From NCBI GenBank assembly GCA_903857495.1, contig CAIOFF010000061.1, forward strand, positions 30,462 through 94,461: 64,000 nucleotides of DNA, read 5' to 3'. The notes under the pieces are model-generated. The model was not told the DNA's origin and searched no databases. It was given only the letters and a program-made list of their open reading frames with translations. This DNA is from an uncultured Holophagaceae bacterium. GTDB lineage: Bacteria > Acidobacteriota > Holophagae > Holophagales > Holophagaceae. Position numbers and translations under genes: made by a program. Below, one piece after another: positions 16,920 to 25,620 of the stretch (its first letter is position 1; each line of letters opens with the position of its first letter).

Positions 16920-18781
16920 CAGTCTTCCTCCTCGTCCTCGTCCGGCACGGCGGCTTTCGGCGCGGTCTCGGAGGCCGCCGCCTCCCGCTTGGCCGCAGCC
17001 TCCTTGGCGAGGCGCACGCGCAGCTCGCCCAGGCGCTTTTCGAGCCCGACCCGCTCCGGGAAGACGAAGGCCAGGGCGCGCTCCCACTGCTCGGCGGCCT
17101 CGGCCAGCTTGCCCTGCTTCACCAGGACTTCGCCGAGGTGCTTGCGGACCTCGGGACTGAAGGGGCTCAGGTCCACGGCCCGCCGCAGGGTGGCTTCCGC
17201 CTCGGCGATCCGGCCCAGCTTGAACTGCGCCCAGCCCAGGCTGTCGACCACGTTGCCGTTGTCGGGTGTCGCCTTGGCGCTGGCCTCGATGAGGGCTGCG
17301 GCCTCCTCGAGCTGGACGTCCTGCTCCAGGAGCAGGTAGCCGAGGTTGTTCTGGACCAGGGAGTTGGCGGGCTCCAGGGCCTGGGCCTCGCGCAGCACGG
17401 CCATGGCTTCCGCGTGCCGGTCGAGCTGGTCCAGGGCCTGGCTTTGCGTGATGAGGCTGTCCACGCTGCGGGTGGGCACCAGTCGGCGGGCCCGCTCCAG
17501 GGCCTCCAGGCACTTGTCCCAGCGCGAGAACTCCTGCCAGAGCGCTGCCATGCCCTCGAGGTGCAGATTCTCCACGGCCGCACGGGCATCCTTCCGGGAG
17601 AAGAAATTGTATTCGAGATAGTTCGACGGCAGCTTGGCCGCCTGCTTGAAGAAGGGCAGGAGCGGGAAGCGGGCGACCCCCTCCCGGAGGGCGGCCAGGG
17701 CGCTCGGCCAGTCGTTCTGGCTGACGTGGGCCTGGACCTTGAAGACCTGCGCCTCGCCGTCGGTGCGCGGCCGGGGCGGTCGGTTCTGGAGGAAGGTCAG
17801 CAGCACCTTGCCCTTGCCCTGCAGCAGCAGGGCCTCGGCATAGAGCATGTGGGCGCCGTCGCCGATCCAGTCCGCCTCGATGGGCTGCGCCACCAGCACG
17901 CTCAGGCGGGCCTCGGCCTCGGCGAAGCGGCCCAGGTTCATGAGGGCCCGCGCGGTGTGGAAGGTGAGGTTCGGACTGCCCTTGATGGCTTCGGCCTTGG
18001 CCAGCGTCTCGAGCGCCTCCGCAAACCGCGCGGTCTGCATGCGGATGAGGGACACGTTCTCCCAGAGTCCCGCTTCCTGGGGCAGGTGCCGGGCCAGCAG
18101 GAGGAAGCTCTCTTCGGCGTGAGCCAGGTAGCCCAGCTTGATCTGCTCCCGGGCCAGCTCTTCCAGCAGGCGCAGGTGCCGGTCCTCGGCGCCGCGGGCG
18201 TTGAGGGCCAGCAGGGCTTCCCGCTTGCCTTCATAGCTCTGGGTGGCCCGCGCGTGGATCAGGGCCCGCTCCCAGGCGGGGCTGAAGCCGGGCCGCATGC
18301 GGCCCAGGCGCAGCCAGGCCTTGAGCGCACCCTCGCCGTCCTTGAGCTGCTCGGAGACCTCGCCCAGGCGCGCCCACAGCTCGGGGTCCAGGGGCAGGCG
18401 CTGGGCCGCGGCCCGTAGCTCCTTCGCGGCCTGGGGTCCCAGGGAGGGGTCCTTCTGCATGCGCTGGTACTGCAGCAGGGCCAGGTGGGCCTGGGCCTCG
18501 GCATTCTGGGGGGCGAGCTCCACGGCGCGCCTGGCGGGGGCCACGGCGGCATCCGGTTCATCTGCCTCCTGGAGGGCCTCGGACAACCGGAGGTTCGCCT
18601 CGGCGCTCTCCGGCACCTGGGCGAGCACGCGGCGGTAGAGCGCCGCAGCAGCCTTGGGATCCTCCCCCCCGCCCCGCAGCTGGAGCGCCCGGGCCTGGAG
18701 CATGAGCGCCCGCACATCCTCGGCGGAGGCAGGCGCCGCTGCCAGGAACAGGGCGAGAAGGGGGGACCGGAGGTCAGGCAC
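16919..18781 (-). CDS. periplasmic tetratricopeptide repeat protein
   Basis: A 620-residue protein with a signal peptide (LLALFLAAAPASAEDV) and about twelve TPR-like helical hairpins from residue 25 to 590. Clear examples are YRRVLAQVPESAEANLRLSEAL, AVELAPQNAEAQAHLALLQY, LALEPANSLVQNNLGYLLLE-type, and ATPDNGNVVDSLGWAQFKLG. The C-terminus is charged and low-complexity (AKREAAAS...DEDEEED). TPR arrays scaffold protein complexes in the envelope. The start is a GTG at 18781 overlapping the end of aroB by eight bases. It sits between aroB and the small unknown gene in one overlapping block. The exact partner is unknown. Confidence 0.8.
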   Translation of the reverse strand: MPDLRSPLLALFLAAAPASAEDVRALMLQARALQLRGGGEDPKAAAALYRRVLAQVPESAEANLRLSEALQEADEPDAAVAPARRAVELAPQNAEAQAHLALLQYQRMQKDPSLGPQAAKELRAAAQRLPLDPELWARLGEVSEQLKDGEGALKAWLRLGRMRPGFSPAWERALIHARATQSYEGKREALLALNARGAEDRHLRLLEELAREQIKLGYLAHAEESFLLLARHLPQEAGLWENVSLIRMQTARFAEALETLAKAEAIKGSPNLTFHTARALMNLGRFAEAEARLSVLVAQPIEADWIGDGAHMLYAEALLLQGKGKVLLTFLQNRPPRPRTDGEAQVFKVQAHVSQNDWPSALAALREGVARFPLLPFFKQAAKLPSNYLEYNFFSRKDARAAVENLHLEGMAALWQEFSRWDKCLEALERARRLVPTRSVDSLITQSQALDQLDRHAEAMAVLREAQALEPANSLVQNNLGYLLLEQDVQLEEAAALIEASAKATPDNGNVVDSLGWAQFKLGRIAEAEATLRRAVDLSPFSPEVRKHLGEVLVKQGKLAEAAEQWERALAFVFPERVGLEKRLGELRVRLAKEAAAKREAAASETAPKAAVPDEDEEED

Positions 18782-19838
18782 GGGGGAACTCCTGGCGGAG
18801 CAGGGACAGCATGCGGGCGTGGGCGGATTCCCAGACGCTCGGTGGCAGCAGGCGCTGGATGGCCGGCTCGGCGGGGCGCGGCAGGATGCAGTAGATCTCG
18901 ATCACCGAGGCGGCGTCCGCGGGCTCGGCGGCGCGCCGGGCCTTCTTGTCCCGCGCCAGCAGCGGCAGACAGGCCGACCAGGGCGCCACCAGGGGCGCCA
19001 GCGGCGCCAGGCGCTGGGCCATGGCGTCCAGCAGCGGCGCCGGGAAGGGCTTGAGGTTCTGCTCTTCCGCCAGGAGGCAGGTACCCAGCAGGCCCAGGCC
19101 CACGGACTCGCCGTGCAGCAGCTGGTAGCCCGAAGCCGCCTCCAGGGCGTGGCCCAGGGTATGGCCCAGGTTCAGCAGGCGCCGCTCGCCGGATTCCCGG
19201 GGGTCGCGGTGGACCACACCAGCCTTGAAAGCCAGCGCCCGCTCCACCCAGGAGAACTTGACGGGACCGTCCTGGAGCATCTCCTCCGCCCAGGCCATCT
19301 CGCCCAGGATGAGGGCGGTCTTGATCAGCTCCCAGCGGCCGTTCTCGACGTGCCGCTCGGGGAGGGAGGCCAGAAAGTCCGTGCAGGCCACCAGCCTCCG
19401 GGGGGCGTGGAAGGCGCCCACCAGGTTCTTGCCGGCCTCCAGGTCGGCACCGGTCTTCCCTCCCAGGGCCGCATCAGCCATGGCCAGCAGCGTGGTCGGC
19501 CACACCTGCCACGCCACGCCACGCAGGTAGAGCGAGGCCGCGAGGCCCGTGAGATCCGACAGGACGCCGCCGCCGAGGGCCACCACCGTGAGGTCCCGGT
19601 GGAAGGGCGCCCGGGCCCAGTGCTCCAGCCAGGGCAGGATGGTGCGGAGGTTCTTGTCCTCCTCCGGCACGGAGACCCAAAGGGCCTGGGGCGGCTCCGG
19701 CATGCCGGCGCCGAGCCAGGCTTCGCGGAGGGCCTGATCGCCCACCAGGGTCCAGGGGCCCTCGGGCAGCAGGTCGCGCTCCGGAGCCTCCAGAAGGAAG
19801 ACCTCGGTGGCGAACCCGGAGGGCGTGGCCAGTCTCAC
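18774..19838 (-). CDS. aroB: 3-dehydroquinate synthase
   Basis: A 354-residue enzyme converting DAHP to 3-dehydroquinate in the shikimate pathway. Key motifs are NAD-binding GGGVLSDLTGLAASLYLRGV, the PTTLLAMADAALGGKTG segment, KNLVGAFHAP, and the metal-binding histidines of NLGHTLGHALE and LLHGESV. I place the start at the GTG at 19838, which overlaps the upstream peptidase stop (TAGTG). A longer in-frame ATG at 19892 would lie well inside the peptidase gene. A shikimate kinase domain is encoded 4 kb away as part of the thiE-aroK fusion. Confidence 0.92.
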   Translation of the reverse strand: MRLATPSGFATEVFLLEAPERDLLPEGPWTLVGDQALREAWLGAGMPEPPQALWVSVPEEDKNLRTILPWLEHWARAPFHRDLTVVALGGGVLSDLTGLAASLYLRGVAWQVWPTTLLAMADAALGGKTGADLEAGKNLVGAFHAPRRLVACTDFLASLPERHVENGRWELIKTALILGEMAWAEEMLQDGPVKFSWVERALAFKAGVVHRDPRESGERRLLNLGHTLGHALEAASGYQLLHGESVGLGLLGTCLLAEEQNLKPFPAPLLDAMAQRLAPLAPLVAPWSACLPLLARDKKARRAAEPADAASVIEIYCILPRPAEPAIQRLLPPSVWESAHARMLSLLRQEFPRA

Positions 19839-21595
19839 TAGCGGCCCTTCAGGGTTGCTTCGGCCTTCATGAGCTGGTCGCCGCGCAGCCACTGGATGAC
19901 TGCCTTGTCGCCGGGCTTGTAGCTGCCCAGGACGCCCATGTAGTCGTAGATGCTCTTGATGGGCTTGTCCCCGAACTGCACCATGATGTCGCCCGCCTGC
20001 ATGCCGATGGTCTCGGCGGTGGAGCCCTTGCTCACGCCGTTGATGCGGAAGCCCTTGGCGTTGTCCGCGTAGTCCGGCAGGGTGCCGAAGGCGATGCGCA
20101 TGGGGCCGCCGTCGCCCTTCATGGGAATCTTGGCCGTCTCGGCGTCCCAGGCCGGCAGCATATCCGCATTGGCGAGGTCCAGCGTCACCGCCTTGCCGAA
20201 GACGGCGAGGCGCGCCATGCCCGCGAAGTTGATGAGGTCCGCCGTGTCCGTGGGCCGGTGGTATTCCCCGTGGATGCCTGTGAAGAAGAAGAAGGTCGGG
20301 ATCTTGGCCTGGGAGAAGGTCATGTGGTCCGAGCCACCCACGCTGGCGCCGACATCGGCGCTCACGGAGAAGTCCTTGGGCACGAACTTCTGCGCGGCCT
20401 CCACGGCGGACTTCGGCGCGCCGAGGCCGCCCATCATGAGCTTGGGCGCCTTCAGGTCCAGCCGACCCACCATGTCGAAGTTGAGCATGAACTTCACGGA
20501 CTCCAGCGGCTGGGTGGGGTGCTGCACCCAGTACTGGGAGCCCAGGAGGCCCTCCTCTTCCCCGCCGAAGTGCAGCACGAGGATCGAGCGCTTCGGCTTG
20601 GCCTGCTTCAGCTGCCGGGCCAGCTCCACGACCATGGCCGTGCCGGAGGCGTTGTCGTCGGCCCCGGGGTGGACCTGCCCGCGGCCCTCGGCGCCCGCCA
20701 TGCTGTGGCGCTCGCCCATGCCGAGGTGGTCCATGTGCGCGCCGATAGCGATGAACTCCTTCTTCAGCTTGGGATCCCGGCCGGGAATGACGGCCACGAC
20801 GTTGGGCACCTGGGCCTCGGCACGGCTCAGCTTCAGGTCAAGGTTGAGGGCCGTCCAGGGCGCCAGCACGAAGTCCTGGCTGGCGGGCTTGCCCGTCTCC
20901 TTGATGGTCTTCAGCCGGGCCACCAGGTCGCCGCAGTTGGCGGCGAGGGCCTCGGCGGTGATGCCAACCACGGGGATCTCCAGCTTCACCGGACCCTCTT
21001 CGCGCAGCAGGGAGCGCACGCCGTTCTCCTCGAGCACGATGACGCCCGCCACCTTGGCGGCTTCCAGGCGCTTCAGCCGGGCCAGCAGGCTGCGATCCAT
21101 GCGCGGCAGGTGGGCGAAGATGTCGAGGTCGGGCACCGTGCGGGCGATGACCGCCACGTGGCCCTTCAGGTCGATGCCCGCGAAGTCATCGTAGCCCCCG
21201 GGGATCTGGACGCCGTAGCCGAGGAAGGCCAGGGGACGGTTCCGGAAACCCGCGTCGGCGCTGAGCCCCAGGGCCTCGATGTCCTTGCCCCACACCAGGG
21301 GCCGGAGGCTGTCGCCGTGGACCAGGGCCGCATCCTGGCTCTCCCGGACCACCTTGGCGATGAAGGGGAAGTGCTGGAGCTGCGTCTTCAGGCCCAGGGC
21401 CTTGAGCTGCTTCTCGATGCGCCGGGCGGCCTGTTCCAGCTCGGGATAGCCGTTGCCACGCCCCTTCAGCTCCGGAGCCGCGAGGAAGGTCACGTCCTTC
21501 CGGAGCCGGGCCTCCGTGGCCTTGTCCAGGCTGGCCTGAGCCGGCGCCTGGGCGACAAGGCTGGTGGCGATGAGAAAGAGGGTCCAAGGGCGCAT
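19838..21595 (-). CDS. secreted M28-family aminopeptidase with PA insert and C-terminal PDZ domain
   Basis: A 585-residue exported metallopeptidase. After a signal peptide (LFLIATSLVAQAPAQA) comes a protease-associated insert (about 110-220, IDLKGHVAVIARTVPD). The catalytic M28 core follows: GAHMDHLGMG (zinc His and Asp), HPGADDNASGTA, FGGEEEGLLGS (catalytic Glu), NFDMVGR, and the last zinc His in HGEYHRPTDT. A PDZ domain closes the chain (about 495-580, GFRINGVSKGSTAETIGMQAGDIMVQFG). It probably trims peptides in the periplasm. The ATG at 21595 has GGAG upstream. It is divergent from the ABC exporter gene, with about 90 bases between. Confidence 0.9.
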   Translation of the reverse strand: MRPWTLFLIATSLVAQAPAQASLDKATEARLRKDVTFLAAPELKGRGNGYPELEQAARRIEKQLKALGLKTQLQHFPFIAKVVRESQDAALVHGDSLRPLVWGKDIEALGLSADAGFRNRPLAFLGYGVQIPGGYDDFAGIDLKGHVAVIARTVPDLDIFAHLPRMDRSLLARLKRLEAAKVAGVIVLEENGVRSLLREEGPVKLEIPVVGITAEALAANCGDLVARLKTIKETGKPASQDFVLAPWTALNLDLKLSRAEAQVPNVVAVIPGRDPKLKKEFIAIGAHMDHLGMGERHSMAGAEGRGQVHPGADDNASGTAMVVELARQLKQAKPKRSILVLHFGGEEEGLLGSQYWVQHPTQPLESVKFMLNFDMVGRLDLKAPKLMMGGLGAPKSAVEAAQKFVPKDFSVSADVGASVGGSDHMTFSQAKIPTFFFFTGIHGEYHRPTDTADLINFAGMARLAVFGKAVTLDLANADMLPAWDAETAKIPMKGDGGPMRIAFGTLPDYADNAKGFRINGVSKGSTAETIGMQAGDIMVQFGDKPIKSIYDYMGVLGSYKPGDKAVIQWLRGDQLMKAEATLKGR

Positions 21596-21686
21596 GGGGT
21601 CTCCAACGGAAGCTCCAGTTTACAGGTCGCGCCCCGTTCCGGCGAGGCGCCACCGTACCGGGCACCAGGTGTGGGAGAATGGGCTC

Positions 21687-23474
21687 ATGTCTGAACAGGG
21701 AGCCTTCTTCCGGTCCGATCAGGTGGACCAGCGACCCATGCGCCACGCGCTGCTGTGGCGCCTGGCAGGCTACCTGCGCCCCCAGTGGGCCTCCCTGCTG
21801 GCCCTGCTGGTGCTCATGGCCCTGGGCGCCTTCCTGGAGGTGCTGCCCTCGGAGCTGACGCTGCGCCTCATCAACCGCTTCATGGGCCAGGGCAGCCTCC
21901 GGGGCGCCGCGCCCTTGATCGCGGGCTTCTTCGGCATCCTCGTCGCCGGTTTCCTGGTCAGCTTCGCCCGCTACTTCCTGCTGGCCCGGGTGGGTCAGCG
22001 GGCCATGCTCGACCTCCGGGTGCAGCTCTTCGCCCACCTGATGGGGCGCAGCACCGACTTCTTCCACCGCAACCCCGTGGGCCGCCTCATGACGCGGGTC
22101 ACCAGCGATGTCCAGAACCTCAACGAGATGTTCGCCTCGGGCTTCGTGGCCATCGTGGGGGATGCCCTGTCCCTGCTGGCCATCGTGGGCTGGATGTTCT
22201 GGACCCACGCGGGCATGGCCCTGGTGGCCCTGGGCATCCTGCCCTTCCTCCTGATCGCCACGGAGGTCTTCCGGCGCCGGGCGGGGGACGCCTTCCGCGA
22301 GACCCAGCGGCGCTACGCGGCCATCAACGCCTTCCTCCAGGAGCAGATCTCCGGCATGGGCCTGGTACAGGTCAATGCCCAGGAGGCCCGCAGCGCCCAG
22401 CAGTTCCAGACCATCAACGAGGACTACTTCCAGGCCTTCCTCCGCACCATCTTCGCCTACGCGGTGTTCTTCCCGGTGGTGGAGTTCATCACCTCCGGCA
22501 CCCTGGCGGCCCTGATCTTCTACGCGGGCTTCAAGCTCCAGGCCGGGGCCATCACCTGGGGCCTGCTCCTGGCCTTCATCCAGCAGTCCAGCCGCTTCTT
22601 CCGGCCCATCCGCGAGCTGGCCGAGCGCTACAACGTCATGCAGACCGCCCTGGCCTCCAGCGAGCGCATCTTCAAGCTGCTGGACAACCAGGAGGCGATC
22701 CCCGAGGACCCGGCGGCCGAGTCTGCGGCCTTCAATCGCGAGATCCGCTTCGAGGACGTCACCTTCGCCTACGAGGAGGGCGGCCGGAAGGTCGTCCGCA
22801 GCCTCAGCGGCGTCATCCCCCGGGGCCGCCGCGTGGCCGTGGTGGGCCACACCGGCGCGGGCAAGAGCACCCTCATCAACCTGCTCATGCGCTTCTACGA
22901 CGTGCACGCGGGACGCATCACCGTGGACGGCGCCGACGTGCGTCGGCTGAAGGTCCGCGAGTTGCGCGCCCTCTTCGGCCTGGTGCTGCAGGACGTGTTC
23001 GTCTTCTCAGGCAGCCTCCGCGACAACATCGTGCTGGACCGGCCCCTGGACCTGGCCCGCCTGGACTCGGTGCTGGAGCAGAGCCAGCTCAAGGATCTGG
23101 TCGAGCGCCTGCCGCTGGGCCTGGACACCCAGGTTGGCGAGCGCGGCCAGAAGCTCAGCGCCGGTGAGCGCCAGCTGCTGGCCTTCGCCCGCATGCTCTA
23201 CCTGGAGCCGGCAGTGCTGCTGCTCGACGAGGCCACCGCCAACATCGACTCCGAGACCGAGGCCAAGATCCAGAAGGTCATCGAGCGCGTGAGCCACCGC
23301 CTCACCACCTTCACCATCGCCCACCGGCTCTCCACCATCCGGGACGCCGACGAGATCTGGGTGCTGGACCAGGGCGCCCTCGTCGAGCGCGGCACCCACG
23401 ACAGCCTCATCGCCCAGGACGGCGTCTACGCCAAGCTCGTCCGCCTCCAGTTCGCCGAGGGCGAGGCCGCGTAG
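21687..23474 (+). CDS. ABC exporter, fused membrane and ATPase domains (MsbA/lipid exporter type)
   Basis: A 595-residue half-transporter. Six transmembrane helices lie in residues about 25-320 (type I exporter fold, with FARYFLLARVGQRAMLDLRVQLFAHLM coupling region). The nucleotide-binding domain (345-590) has Walker A GHTGAGKST, Q-loop LQDVFVF, an altered signature LSAGERQ (consensus LSGGQ), Walker B VLLLDEATANID, and an H-loop in IAHRLST. It likely works as a homodimer in the inner membrane exporting lipid or a hydrophobic compound. Location does not identify the substrate. The ATG at 21687 follows GGGAGAATGGG. Confidence 0.88.
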   Translation: MSEQGAFFRSDQVDQRPMRHALLWRLAGYLRPQWASLLALLVLMALGAFLEVLPSELTLRLINRFMGQGSLRGAAPLIAGFFGILVAGFLVSFARYFLLARVGQRAMLDLRVQLFAHLMGRSTDFFHRNPVGRLMTRVTSDVQNLNEMFASGFVAIVGDALSLLAIVGWMFWTHAGMALVALGILPFLLIATEVFRRRAGDAFRETQRRYAAINAFLQEQISGMGLVQVNAQEARSAQQFQTINEDYFQAFLRTIFAYAVFFPVVEFITSGTLAALIFYAGFKLQAGAITWGLLLAFIQQSSRFFRPIRELAERYNVMQTALASSERIFKLLDNQEAIPEDPAAESAAFNREIRFEDVTFAYEEGGRKVVRSLSGVIPRGRRVAVVGHTGAGKSTLINLLMRFYDVHAGRITVDGADVRRLKVRELRALFGLVLQDVFVFSGSLRDNIVLDRPLDLARLDSVLEQSQLKDLVERLPLGLDTQVGERGQKLSAGERQLLAFARMLYLEPAVLLLDEATANIDSETEAKIQKVIERVSHRLTTFTIAHRLSTIRDADEIWVLDQGALVERGTHDSLIAQDGVYAKLVRLQFAEGEAA

Positions 23475-23511
23475 GGCCGGAAGCCGAACAGCTGACCACA
23501 GAGAACAGCGG

Positions 23512-23581
23512 TTTAACCACAAAGAACACAAAAAAACCAAGCCCTCCTTCCTTTGTGCCCTTTGTGTTCTTTGTGGTTAAA
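23512..23581. repeat. fold-back repeat with CACAAAGAA arms, copy 2
   Basis: Left arm TTTAACCACAAAGAACACAA (from 23512) and right arm 23561-23581 form a 21-bp perfect stem. An extra CTTTGTGCC unit precedes the right arm. Flanking bits (GACCACAGAGAACAG at about 23494, CCGTGGATCTGTGGTTTTTC at about 23628) look like decayed neighbouring arms. The arms are the same sequence as at 16301-16386, 7 kb away. Confidence 0.88.
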
Positions 23582-23698
23582 AATTCATTTTCAAGGATCC
23601 CTTCCCTTCTCTTGAGGGCCTGTCTTCGCCGTGGATCTGTGGTTTTTCTCTTCCGTGTTCTGTTCTGAGGCTGGGAGTCCGGGCTGTAAGCTGGTGGG

Positions 23699-24847
23699 AT
23701 GCTGTCCCTGCCGCCGCTCTATCCGATCACCGACGCCACCCGGGCAGAGTCTCTGTCGGCGCAGGTGCGGCGCTTGGGTGAGGCGGGATTTCCTCTGGTG
23801 CAGTTCCGGGGCAAGCCGCTGGACGGTCGGGCCCAGTGGGTGGAGTTGCGGGCGGCGCTGGCGGAGGCCTCGGCCAACGGCGGCTGGCCCCAGATCTGCG
23901 TCAATGACCGGGCGGACCTGGCGATGCTGGCGGCCCGGGAGGGGCTGGCACCCTGGGGCCTGCACCTGGGCCAGGGCGACCTGCCTGCCACCGAGGCGGC
24001 ACAGCTGCCAGGCCTGGGCCGCTGCCACTTCGGCGCTTCGACCCATGCGCCCGCCGAGTGGGAGGCGTCCGAGGCCGGCTGCGACCATGCCGGCGTCGGT
24101 CCCTTCCGGGGCACGGCCACCAAGGCGGACCACGCGGAGCCCATCGGCCTGGAAGGCCTGCGGGCGGGTTGCACGGCCCTGCGGTCCCGGGACCTCGCGC
24201 CCATCGCCATCGGCGGCCTCACCGCCGCCGATGCGCTCGACTGCTTCGCGGCCGGTGCCGAGGCCCTGGCCATGGTGGGCGAGCTGCACCGGGGCGGGGA
24301 CCTCGCGGCGCTGGGCTGGGCGGTCCAGCGGCAGCGCTGGCAGGTGCGTCCCCCGTTCCGAGCCGGACAGGGCGTCGTCCTCCTGGGCGGCAGCGGCGCC
24401 GGGAAGACCACCGTGGCCAAGGAGCTGGCCCAGCGGACGAACCTGCCCTTCCACGACCTGGACGCGGTCATCGAACAGCGGCAGGGCCAGCCCATCAGCG
24501 CCATCTTCGCCGCGGCCGGGGAGCCGGCCTTCCGGGCCCTCGAGGCAGAACACCTGGCCTCCCTGCTGGGGAGCCCGGCCATCGTGGCCCTGGGTGGCGG
24601 CGCCTGGGAGGCTCCGGCCAACCGGGCCACCGTGGCCGCCAGCGGCTTCGCGGCCCTGTGGCTGGCCGAATCGCCCCTGCGCGCCTGGGCCCGGGTGGGC
24701 CGGGATCCAAACCGGCCCCTCGCCCAGGACCGCGCGGCCTTCATGGCCCGCTGGGCGGCGCGGGTGCCTGCTTGGTCCCTGGCCCCCATGGCCATCCCAT
24801 TTGGTCACAGTTCCCGGGAGTTGGCCTCCGCCTTGCTAGACTGTTAG
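23699..24847 (+). CDS. fusion of thiamine-phosphate synthase (ThiE-like) and shikimate kinase (AroK-like)
   Basis: A 382-residue two-domain protein. Residues 5-205 form a TIM-barrel like ThiE: PLYPITD, VQFRGK, ICVNDRADLA, GLHLGQGDLP, FGASTHAPAEWEAS, GVGPFRGTATK and PIAIGGL. Residues 224-380 form a shikimate kinase: Walker A LLGGSGAGKTT (about 228-238), FHDLDAVIE (acidic pair 253/255), GEPAFRALE (shikimate-binding Arg about 279), ALGGGAW and NRPL. The family members are normally separate enzymes of thiamine and aromatic amino acid synthesis. Both halves keep most signature residues, so both could be active; the ThiE half lacks some consensus (GPFRGTATK against GPvfpTtTK). It may instead be a TenI-like paralogue. 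The start is the ATG at 23699, with weak ribosome-binding sequence. Confidence 0.82.
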   Translation: MLSLPPLYPITDATRAESLSAQVRRLGEAGFPLVQFRGKPLDGRAQWVELRAALAEASANGGWPQICVNDRADLAMLAAREGLAPWGLHLGQGDLPATEAAQLPGLGRCHFGASTHAPAEWEASEAGCDHAGVGPFRGTATKADHAEPIGLEGLRAGCTALRSRDLAPIAIGGLTAADALDCFAAGAEALAMVGELHRGGDLAALGWAVQRQRWQVRPPFRAGQGVVLLGGSGAGKTTVAKELAQRTNLPFHDLDAVIEQRQGQPISAIFAAAGEPAFRALEAEHLASLLGSPAIVALGGGAWEAPANRATVAASGFAALWLAESPLRAWARVGRDPNRPLAQDRAAFMARWAARVPAWSLAPMAIPFGHSSRELASALLDC

Positions 24848-24865
24848 CCAAACCCCAGGCACCCC

Positions 24866-25606
24866 GTGGACCTGATCCTTTCCGATCTGCATTCGAACCT
24901 GCACGCACTCCGCGCCGTGCTCCGGTTCACCCGCAGGCGGGCGATCCACCGGTTCGTGATCCTCGGGGACCTGGTGGGCTACGGCGCCCACCCCAATCAG
25001 CTGCTGGACAAGATCCGTGAGCTGCGCCCCCGGTTCCTGGTGCGCGGCAACCACGACAAGGTCTGCGCGGGCCTCGAGCCCGACAACACCTTCAGCCTCC
25101 CGGCTAGGCAGGCCGCGGACTGGACCCGGGAGCGGCTGCGCCAGGACAACTGGCGGCTGCTGGCCGAGGCGCCCACAGGACCCGTCTGGGTGGGGGACGA
25201 CTACCTCATCGCCCACGGGGCGCCCATGGACGAGGACGCCTACCTGCTCCACATCCGGGAGGTCAGCCAGGCCTTCGACGCCTTCCAGGGCCAGCTCTGC
25301 TTCTTCGGCCACACCCACGTGCCCGGCTGCTTCGAGCTGGACGAGAGCCGGAACCAGCTGAACTGGATCTCCCTGGAACCTGGGGAGTGGTTCCAACTGC
25401 AGCCCCACTGCCGCTACCTGGTGAACCCGGGCTCCGTGGGGCAACCCCGGGACCGCGATCCCCGCGCCTCCTTCATGACCTACGACCCCAAGCACCACCG
25501 GCTGAGGCTTCACCGCCTCGACTACGACGTGAAGGGCGCAGCCAAAGCCATCCTGGCCGCTGGGCTGCATCCCAACCTGGCCCACCGGCTGAGCCAGGGC
25601 ATCTGA
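24866..25606 (+). CDS. metallophosphoesterase (YfcE/diadenosine-tetraphosphatase-like)
   Basis: A 246-residue calcineurin-like phosphoesterase. Metal-binding motifs appear in order: SDLHSN (DxH), LGDLVGYG (GDxxxxG), RGNHDK (GNHD), LIAHGAP, and FGHTHVPG (GHxH). The start is a GTG at 24866, 18 bases after the fusion gene, so the two are probably co-transcribed. The family includes phosphodiesterases and nucleotide phosphatases; the substrate is not predictable. A PilZ gene follows after 14 bases, which could hint at cyclic-dinucleotide signalling, but that is weak evidence. Confidence 0.82.
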   Translation: MDLILSDLHSNLHALRAVLRFTRRRAIHRFVILGDLVGYGAHPNQLLDKIRELRPRFLVRGNHDKVCAGLEPDNTFSLPARQAADWTRERLRQDNWRLLAEAPTGPVWVGDDYLIAHGAPMDEDAYLLHIREVSQAFDAFQGQLCFFGHTHVPGCFELDESRNQLNWISLEPGEWFQLQPHCRYLVNPGSVGQPRDRDPRASFMTYDPKHHRLRLHRLDYDVKGAAKAILAAGLHPNLAHRLSQGI

Positions 25607-25620
25607 AAGGCAGTCATTCC

